Source: Symbiotaphrina buchneri (Eukaryota; Ascomycota; Symbiotaphrinales; Symbiotaphrinaceae). From it: DNA of 64,000 nt. The notes below the pieces were generated by a model. That model saw only the letters and a program-made list of their open reading frames with translations, did not search any database and had not been told where the DNA came from. The stretch covers positions 442,451 through 506,450 of the forward strand of contig BCIG01000025.1 of NCBI GenBank assembly GCA_001599915.1. Direction: 5' to 3'. Of this stretch, positions 56,457 to 64,000 are shown piece by piece (the stretch's first letter is position 1; each line of letters opens with the position of its first letter). Position numbers and translations under genes: made by a program.

Positions 56457-59252
56457 ATGCAAGGCTCGGACCACACCACGAGTCCGATTGAGCGTGAAAC
56501 ACTCTGTGTGCCATGCAGTCGCACCGGTCAAGTCTTGAACCATGGGGATGAGGGGTTTGGGGACGAGTTGCGGCGGCTTTATATTACCTCGGAGAACGAC
56601 GCGGCGGAGAAGCTGGTGAAACTCAAGGCCCGGTTGCGATCTACAACGCACGATTTCTGGAAAGTCTTGATGGAAGGGTTGTTGAGTTTGACCGGGTCAC
56701 AGTTCGGATTTTGTAGCAAAAGACTGGTGGTGGATGATCAGGACCCGGAGGTACCATTACCTCGCATTGGCGAACCCAATTCCTACCTGATGGCTCTAGC
56801 CTTGTATTGGGATGACGGGCACGGCATCAAGGACATGCTGCTGGACTTCAAGTATATGTCTTATGGCGCTCCTTGCGGTTTCATGTGCCATGATAAGGTA
56901 TTCCTGGCTCCGAAGGGACTATCTGAGCTCACCCGGGATAATCCAAACGAATTGCCTTTTCCGTGCGAAGCTTACCTAGGAATACCACTTTTCCACGATG
57001 GCGCTTGCTTTGCACACTTCGGGCTGATGTGGACTGCTGAAGGGTTGGAGAACCGTTCCTTGAGCTGGGGATATCTCGAAATGGTTATGCATTCGCTAGA
57101 GGACATAGTTCTCCACCGCATCCTGGAGGGCACCTCTTTCACCCGACAGCCTCGGAAGGCCAGCGACTCAACGACAAACATCGTCTCTGAAGCCTTCACA
57201 GGACCGCTGAGTTTCAAGCCGTACGCCCGCAGCCTCTCGCACGAGTTGCGGACACCGATGCAAGGTGTTGTAGGAATGCTGGATATCATGCAGGCTACCG
57301 TACAAGAGGCTACCGAGTCCAACCCGAGCGAAGGGCTGCGGGACATCTTTAAGAGTCTGAAGGAGAGTATCGAGGTCGTGCAAGGTTAGTGAGATCTTCA
57401 TAAAACATCATCTGCAGTTCCTAGTCCGACAGCAGCTGACTCAATGCAGATAGCTCCCGGCGTGCCGTCGAGGCGACCGATAATGTTGTGCACGCTTATG
57501 CTTTGAACATGCAAATTCCAGATACGCCAGTTGATGCCCTCGACGAGCACGAGTCTAAGCCTTTGCGGCGGGCCACTACCGGTGACGCTCAATCGGAGGC
57601 TTTCTTACAACCTCAACCTCCTCTCACCAAATCAGGCGCCCATAAACGAAGGCGTGCTAGCTCTTCGGGTTGGGAGCGAAGTGGACCTTATAAGTTTCGA
57701 GCAGTTGAGCAGTCACCGTCGGCGTACCTTAGAGGCAGGTCGATATCACCTCCTCGCACTGAAGCGATCCGGCAAGCTGTCCGCGAGAGCGAGCAGGTTA
57801 CCACTCCAGTGACCCCGGAAAGGTGGCGGGATGTGAGAGTGGCTCTGGGATCAGCGCCCACTTCCGGCCAGATGGATGGAATGCGGCCCGTCTCAGAAGG
57901 CGAAGGTACACCTGGGCCTACATTCCGGTATACCCGCATTCGCGATTTGTTACATTATGTCATCACGGAGTCTTTACGGGTTGGAGGCAGGCCCGACTCA
58001 GCAATCGCTGAAAGCACCTTACTCGGTGAGTTAATAGAAGTGAGGACGAAAACGTCTGCCGGAGAACCGAAGACGACCATGATCGAGTGCTCGGTCGATC
58101 CTTTTGTTCCAGAGACAATCCTCGGTATGCCCCCCTTTGATCATCGGCCTTTCCCATGTACATGCAGCTAACGTCAACAGTCGATGAAAGGGACCTGAGC
58201 AAATTAGTGTCCTGCGTGCTCCTCAATGCCATCAAGTTCACTGATTCGGGGAAGATCACGCTCAATGCCCGCCTCAGCCACGATCATCGGTCTATCTTGC
58301 TGAATGTGGCGGATAGTGGCCCAGGAATTCCGAAGGAATTTTTACCCAAGTTGTTTAAACCATTTGCTAGAGGGGACGACTCTTTGACCAGACAGAAAGA
58401 TGGGCTCGGTCTCGGACTTTTGGTTGCCAAAGGGATCGCTAGAAAGATACGTGGCGACCTAAAATGCGTGCGCTCTGAAGTTTCTGGACCGAACCATGGG
58501 ACGGAATTCGAGATCAAAGTTCCAATAGCTTCATCAGATGGCGGAAGCTTTCCTGGAAGTCCCCTCGTCCGCACGCCTACACCGTCAGGAAGTTCGCCGG
58601 AGCTAGATGTGGGTCCGGCGGAAGTCGATGTCAAAACCGTGACTCGTGGGTCCAGTGCGTTGACAGAGACGATTGTTCTTGGTCCCGCTCAGTCCGACAA
58701 GACGGCTTCTCCACTCGATTCGTTTGCAGCGTCGCGTCGAAATAGTCAAGCAGGTCGACCAAGCCCTCCGACGAAGCTGGAATTTGACAAGAACCTCGCG
58801 CAGAAGTATCCGTTGACGTTCCTTGTGGCTGAAGACAACAAGATCAATCGCAAACTGCTGGTCAAGATGCTTCTGAAACTTGGTTACTCTCGAAACGCCA
58901 TCTACGAAGCCTATGACGGGGCTGAAGCGGTTCGACAGATGGCTGTAGACCGTGATGTGCCGGTGGACCTTGTCCTGATGGATCTTGGATGCCGACCATG
59001 GATGGGTATGAAGCCACGGAACGGATTCTAGGCATGGAAAAGTATGCACATGACAATAAAGTGACGGTGCTAGCGGTCAGTGCAGATGTTACGGAAGAAG
59101 CTTTGACAAGAGCAGCTGAAGTGGGCATCGAAGGATTCATGACCAAGCCCTACAAGCTCACGGATCTGGAGCGATTGATAGCGGAATACTCGGTGAGAAA
59201 GAGAGGGGATTTGTTGGTAAAGCAGAACGGCCTGTTTTTCATTTCATCATAG
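56457..59252 (+). CDS. Hybrid histidine kinase
   Basis: Exons 56457-57384, 57450-58124 and 58181-59252 give about 891 residues. Order: N-terminal GAF-like sensor region (about 55-235), dimerisation domain with phospho-His in SHELRTPMQGVVGM (about 262), a disordered Ser/Pro linker, ATP-binding domain with N box LLNAIKFTDSGKI and G boxes DSGPGIP and DGLGLGLLVAKGIA, and a receiver domain (FLVAEDNKINRKLL; phospho-Asp in LVLMDL; Lys in MTKPYKL). No membrane helix is seen, so it is likely cytosolic and feeds the Ypd1 relay. One base is missing at 58985-58986: the frame before ends in MDL and the other frame starts MPTMDGYEATERIL; adding a T gives MDLWMPTMDGYEAT, the usual form. The HHK group is not assigned. 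Confidence 0.88.
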
Positions 59253-59714
59253 ATCTTCCGGCGGGAGTTCAAAGGCTGGACCATATAGGGTGCATACTGG
59301 CGGCGTTCTGAAATGGCACTGGATATGGCACGTTTTGTCGCATACACTGGACCGGGTTACATCGGGTTGGGCAAGCATGGAACAGGTGTCAGGAGAGTCT
59401 TTTCCAGCGACATGCATATCAATATATAATAATAATGATACCAACATTTACAAGCAATAAACAAGACCGACATCTGTTATTGAATTTTGAGGATCCTCAT
59501 TCTTTTCTTGCCCTGAGCGGCTGCGCTGTCCCATCCTCAGGGGCTTCCTGGATGTTGCGGCAAGTCTTGGCTTTAGGGCAAAGCCCTACCATCACCCTCG
59601 CTTAGCCGCGACCCACTCCAGGCCCCATCGCGAACACCAGGCCCAGTGGCACTTTGACGACCACGACGCAGCGAAGATTCAACGACAATCCTCGCCATCA
59701 CCCAACGAGTCACA
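59253..59714. other. Intergenic, RPL36 promoter
   Basis: A 462-bp stretch with the 3' end of the kinase gene and the RPL36 promoter. Nothing else is visible. Confidence 0.6.
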
Positions 59715-60450
59715 ATGGCGCCGACACAGAAGTCCGGCATCGCCGTCGGTCTCAACTCTGGTCACGTACGTGGAATCCAGATCTCCCTTAGCCCTGCGGT
59801 GTCTTCCCTGCCGTTTGTTCATTCAATCACTTGTCGAAAGACTCTGCTTTCTTCTCGGGGGCTTCTCATGCTGACCAGTGCTGTCCTGGGGTTAACAGAA
59901 AGTCACACCTCGCGATGTCAAGCCTCGCATCTCGCGGAGAAAGGGTGCCCTCAGCAAGCGGACGGCTTTTGTCCGGGAGATCGTGAAGGAAGTCAGCGGG
60001 TAGGTTCAGCCCTCTCTTCGATTTTGGTGGACGGGTAGGAGGAGGGACGCAACGGCGAAGGATGTGGCAGCATGGGATCCTCGAAAGCTGCGCCGCAAGA
60101 TGGGAATTCGGCCGGAGAAGATGGGGTGGCGTGTACTGTCTTGGGGATGGGAGACCGTCTCATGCGATTTGACATGGGATTACGGATACAGATGGCTGAC
60201 TCGCTCCCCTCCAACAGGCTTGCACCATACGAGCGCCGCGTCATTGAACTTCTCCGCAACAGCAAGGACAAGCGTGCCCGTAAGCTCGCCAAGAAGAGGG
60301 TATGTTCGAGATAATGGATTCCTATATGCTTGTCCAAGGATTATACTGATGCTTTCCCAGCTCGGTACCTTCGGCCGCGCCAAGAGAAAGGTCGACGAGC
60401 TTCAGCGGGTGATTGCTGAGTCGAGGAGGACGGGTCACCCAACGCACTAA
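59715..60450 (+). CDS. RPL36: 60S ribosomal protein eL36
   Basis: Exons 59715-59765, 59899-59999, 60218-60299 and 60361-60450 encode 107 residues. eL36 is a basic protein of the large subunit. It reads [58 protein letters not shown] and [20 protein letters not shown], matching the family along the whole length. Introns of 133 and 218 nt are longer than others in the window, as is common in fungal ribosomal genes. I looked for C/D-box snoRNA signals (TGATGA with CTGA) in both and found none. Confidence 0.97.
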
Positions 60451-60782
60451 GGGATGGGTTGAGTGTAGGAGAGAGTTCTGGGCATTTGCTGGATCGTTGC
60501 TCGGTGCAGGTGCGGAAAATTCACGCTAGTTCACAGACAGTGGGCAATCAAGGATCTTGCATTCACGATGAAAAGCATTCATGAAACTGGCAAAGTGATA
60601 TTACTCGTTGCAGTTCGATCTTCACATTTTCTTGCCATACATACGCCTCGGATGATGCAATGCTTCCCAGACCCTGGAGAAACCCAACCGCTATGGCCAA
60701 ATTCGTAATGTCATCTCTATCAATATTTCAGCTTATAACCTGCCAATGCCACATGCAAGCCTTTGTTCAGTTGAAATGCAGG
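60451..60782. other. Short convergent intergenic
   Basis: A 332-bp stretch between RPL36 and UBX4 stops, probably 3' ends only. Confidence 0.6.
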
Positions 60783-62399
60783 TCACTTCTTCCCTGGCAA
60801 TTTCAGCCACTTGGGCATCGCCTTCTTCCCGTCACCCGTTCCCCGGTTGGATGTCTCCTTCTCCTTCCCCTTGCCAGTCTCCTTGGGAGGCTCTTCCTCA
60901 GGCACTTCTACGGCTTGGATCTCCTGCACCTTGATCTCCTGGGCGGCGTCTCGGAACTGCTGCTTGAGAGCCGGTTGAGCCTTGGCCTCCATGGAGGTGT
61001 TCTCATCCCACACAAAGTTCACTAGCACCTTGCCCACCAAGCCCAAATCCTTGATGAGCCGTAGGTTTGGATCGTCGCGGGGTACCTGCCGCGGTCCCTT
61101 GGGCGAGGAGTACCTTAGAAGGAAAGGCTCCTTCTCCGCGGTAAGCGTCTGCCGTACGAAATCGTACAGGGTGGCCGCCGTATCGAGTGCCGTGAACTTG
61201 CTGACGACCTGGGTCTGGTCCGGATACCGAATCTTGATCTCGACTTCTGACACCGCCGCCAGCTTCTGTGCTGCTGCCTCTCTTTGCTGCGCCATCTCGG
61301 CCTCGCTGGGCAACCGCACGTTACGTGCACTGGCAGAGAGCCTTGACTGATGCAGCTTCGCATGATCAATTGTAGGTTCGTAGTCAGCATCGTCATAATT
61401 GCGCCGTGCGGCGTAAGGCGTGGTCGAGGAGGAAGGCGCAAATATTGTCATCGGCCGTTGACCTGGGCCTACAATGTCCGGAGCTGGAGTCTCGGTCGGC
61501 TTTGCTGCAGTGTTGGGCCCCTGATCTATGTTGCTTGGTATTTGTGGGTCAGGAGCATCGACGTTCATTGCTTCGGACTGAAGTCCTTCCTGAAGACTCC
61601 CAATATTGTCCTCACCCCGAACTTCGTTGCTCTCTGGTTTCGACTCAGCGTTTCCAACATCCCCTGCATGTGCTCCGCGGGCGTCGTTCGTGTGTGATGC
61701 GCTTCCTTCAGCTTCAACCGATTTGAAATATTGCCCTATCTCCTGCATAGCCTCTTCCAGAGGGGTGTCTGACGCCTTGAAGCTCATCCGTATCAGGACG
61801 CTGCCGCCATTATACCCCAACTGGCCCAAAGTCTTCTGCAAATCCGTGAAGGAGGACAGTTCTCGGCCCATGATGTTCAGCACCGGCCTCTCATAGTACA
61901 ATCTACCTGCTCCTCCACCTTCTATCCGCGGCACGCCCCTTGCGGTGAGGTTCTTGCCCGACCCTCCAACGCCTGCCGCGCCGGCCTCGAATTTGCGGAG
62001 AACTAGCCATAACGTAGTGGAGCTAGGGAATTTGTCCACCAGTCGACCGTTGGGCACACCTTTAGCTTCTGACTCGGGGAGCTGCAGAGCCACAGACACC
62101 ACTGCTGGAGACCGCGATTGTTGGACCAATTCTAGCTTCGCACCGGAGCTGAGCCCCGATAACCGGAAGCTACGTGACAGGTCGACTGGTTTGTTGTTGT
62201 TCCTGCATCGGTGAGCCGGTGCTCGACGCTTCCAGATCCGGGGAGATAGCAGTTGCACTCACTTTAGCCCATATTGGGCAGCATTCAGGCCCAGCTTCGT
62301 GCAAGCCTCCTGAAGCACATCGCTGAGCGGTTTGTTGGGTGTCACTTTGACGGTGGCGCGCCGCGCAGTCGAGTCGATTACCACGACGTGCGCAGACAT
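60783..62399 (-). CDS. UBX4: UBX-domain Cdc48 adaptor, TUG/Ubx4 type
   Basis: Exons 62399-62263 and 62202-60783 encode 518 residues. Members bind the ATPase Cdc48/p97 and act in ubiquitin-dependent degradation and membrane traffic. The N-terminus is a TUG-type ubiquitin-like domain (HVVVIDSTARRATVKVTPNK, LSDVLQEACTKLGLN, then KPVDLSRSFRLSGL). A middle region includes the LQKTLGQLGYNGGSVLIRMS segment of the family. The UBX domain lies at about 365-440 (VEIKIRYPDQTQVVSKF, ATLYDFVRQTL). The tail is rich in Glu and Lys. The 60-nt intron joins GLK to NNNKPVDL in the conserved place. The name follows the yeast member; ASPSCR1/TUG is the animal one. Divergent from PUP3. Confidence 0.92.
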
Positions 62400-62955
62400 G
62401 GCGGATATGGTTGAGGTTCAATGTGTGTCGCCGCAAGCCGGAGGGGTTGATCTGGATGGAGTTCCTATAAGACTAGAATCCAAGCTCTTGAGCTGCCAAA
62501 TGCACAGTTTCTGGACCACTTAGTAACACAATATTGCTGGTGAGCGGTGGTGGTCGGTGTTCTTGGAAAGTTCTGGCTTGTTTATCGAGGTCGCCAGGCA
62601 CACGGGAATTCGTCATCAGGCACAGCTAGCTAGCTACCTGGTACCTTATCTGTCCGCTTAACTGGAGTTGAGGCGCAAGTACAACTTAAGGGTAAGCTCA
62701 GGTACGGAGGTAGTCGCCCGCGCTATCTGAACCTCTGGCCTGTAAGGAAGGGTACTTCGTACTTCACTCCTCCACTGACTACACCTCTGTACAGCTGTTC
62801 TCGCGGAGCTTTACTTCTGCCTCACCGCGTACGCATTGTCAACCTGGCCAAGCTGCCATTTACCGTCTGCTATCCTCAGAATTTGCGCCCATACTGAGGA
62901 GGTTCCTTTTGCACTGCACCTTTCTTCTCCTTTATCCTGCTGACTGGTAACAGTC
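62400..62955. promoter_or_regulatory. Shared promoter UBX4/PUP3
   Basis: A 556-bp divergent region with GGTACCTTA and AGGTACGGAGGTAG words (62640-62715) and a CT-rich stretch before the PUP3 start. Confidence 0.55.
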
Positions 62956-63750
62956 ATGGTCAGTCTCTCTTACTGTCTTCAATGCGTTTGGCCCTACTGA
63001 CATCTGCTGCAGTCTTCCCCCTTCTCCATTAGTAGGATGTCCCATCTTCTTCGAAGCTGAATCGATGCGGACACTGTTTTGCTAACACCCTCTCCAAGAT
63101 GGCGGTGCCTGTGTGGCCATGGTGGGCAAGGACTGCGTCGCGATAGCCTGCGATCTGCGGTTAGGCATGCAAGCGCTCACGGTCTCCAACAACTTCCCCA
63201 AGATCTTCAACTACGGCGACGTGTACCTAGGGCTCACCGGCCTCGCGACCGACGTCTCTACAGTCTCGGAGCTCTTCCGTTACAAAGTCAACCTCTACCG
63301 GCTGCGGGAGGAGCGGCCGATAGCACCACAGACCCTGGCAAACCTAGTCAGCTCCAGTCTGTACGAGCGACGGTTCGGCCCGTATTTCGTGAGCCCCGTG
63401 GTGGCAGGTATAAACAAGACCACCGGCAAGCCTTTCATCTGTGGCTTCGACAGCATAGGCTGCATCGACTTTGCCAAGGACTTCATCGTGAGCGGGACCG
63501 CAAGTGATCAGCTTTTTGGGACTTGCGAAGGACTGTGGGAACCTGATCTGGTAGGTGTAATCTGTCCATCTCGGACGTTCTTCGAGTGCTAAACTTCGAC
63601 TATTAGGGCCCTGAGGACCTTTTCGAGACGATATCCCAAGCGTTGTTGAACGCTGTGGACAGGGATGCGCTGTCGGGTTGGGGTGCGCATGTCTACATTA
63701 TCGAGAAGGACAAGATCACGAAGCGTTTACTCAAGGGCAGGCAAGACTAG
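62956..63750 (+). CDS. PUP3: 20S proteasome subunit beta-3 (Pup3)
   Basis: Exons 62956-62958, 63013-63031, 63099-63550 and 63607-63750 encode 205 residues. Pup3 is a non-catalytic beta-ring subunit of the 20S proteasome. The family shows as [72 protein letters not shown] and [19 protein letters not shown]. The first coding exon is only the start codon, followed by an intron directly after ATG (GTCAGT to TGCAG), and the second exon is 19 nt. Frames join exactly to MSSPFSINGG, the normal start. Branch sites CTGAC and GCTAAC are present. The next proteasome gene in the window, PRE1, shows a similar start-codon intron. Confidence 0.95.
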
Positions 63751-64000
63751 GGTAGCATTACACGGGAGTACTGGTTTATGAAATGAAGCAATTTCCAGTT
63801 GTTAGGATGCCAGACTCATTGCTTGCTCTGTACTTTTAGACGCCAAAAAGAAGAACATCATGGCAGGCATCATGATGTTGCCGATTCATACAGGCGAAGG
63901 TGTCTAGAACATGCTTCCGAAATCTATTGTAATCCAACATCCGTCTCTAGCTCTACAACGGACTTGGGATTATTGACTATGTACAATAAGATGGGTGTAC

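Noticed and set aside
60000-60217. snoRNA in the long RPL36 intron
   Set aside because: No C box (RTGATGA) paired with a D box (CTGA), and no H/ACA-like hairpin pair, was seen.

Overview
The window is nuclear DNA of a filamentous ascomycete (Pezizomycotina). The evidence is dense protein genes with short GT-AG introns (mostly 46-90 nt) carrying CTAAC/CTGAC-type branch sites 10-20 nt before AG, fungal-specific genes (VID21/EAF1 with HSA and SANT domains, ILM1, a fungal hybrid histidine kinase, a GPI-anchored Ser/Thr-rich wall protein), and one AT-rich block of the kind repeat-induced mutation leaves. The class cannot be fixed from sequence alone.

Layout. 1-1250 is an AT-rich, gene-free block with a small decamer array; 1251-2375 is a GC-richer stretch with duplicated palindromes and no recognisable gene. 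At 2388-2597 (minus) lies the most unusual feature: a tRNA-Phe(GAA) gene whose perfect 73-nt cloverleaf appears only after removing three inserts. One is a normal 32-nt anticodon-loop intron. The other two, of 50 and 55 nt, sit in the anticodon stem and T arm and look like spliceosomal GT-AG introns. A T9 Pol III terminator follows. Next come an SH3-domain protein, an RVxF-containing hypothetical protein, a GPI wall protein, a 2.5-kb gene-poor stretch and a Yor1-like ABC-C transporter. From 16.8 kb to 53.8 kb housekeeping genes are closely packed: eIF2-gamma, MAK11, VID21, SPP2, SAD1, a multi-pass membrane protein, UTP13, NAA25, COX23 (four tiny exons), a Psh1-like RING protein, RRP9, PRE1, an HMG/YABBY-like small protein, ILM1 and CDC43. 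After another 2.6-kb gene-free stretch come a hybrid histidine kinase, RPL36, a TUG/UBX4-type protein and PUP3.

How the genes work together. Four genes serve ribosome production (MAK11, UTP13, RRP9, RPL36). SPP2 and SAD1 are convergent neighbours, 102 bp apart, and both act in pre-mRNA splicing. PRE1 and PUP3 are neighbouring beta-ring subunits of the 20S proteasome, and both have an intron at the start codon. UBX4 and PUP3 are divergent and both belong to ubiquitin-proteasome biology. Several divergent pairs share promoters (MAK11/VID21, membrane protein/UTP13, RRP9/PRE1, ILM1/CDC43, UBX4/PUP3). Pentanucleotide CCTTA/TAAGG tracts recur in many of the intergenic regions.

Three conserved genes (ABC transporter, RING protein, histidine kinase) each lack exactly one base in a short single-base run. 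This suggests consensus errors unless the shifts are real. Exon boundaries below were derived by reading frame, splice motifs and family conservation, without transcript data.
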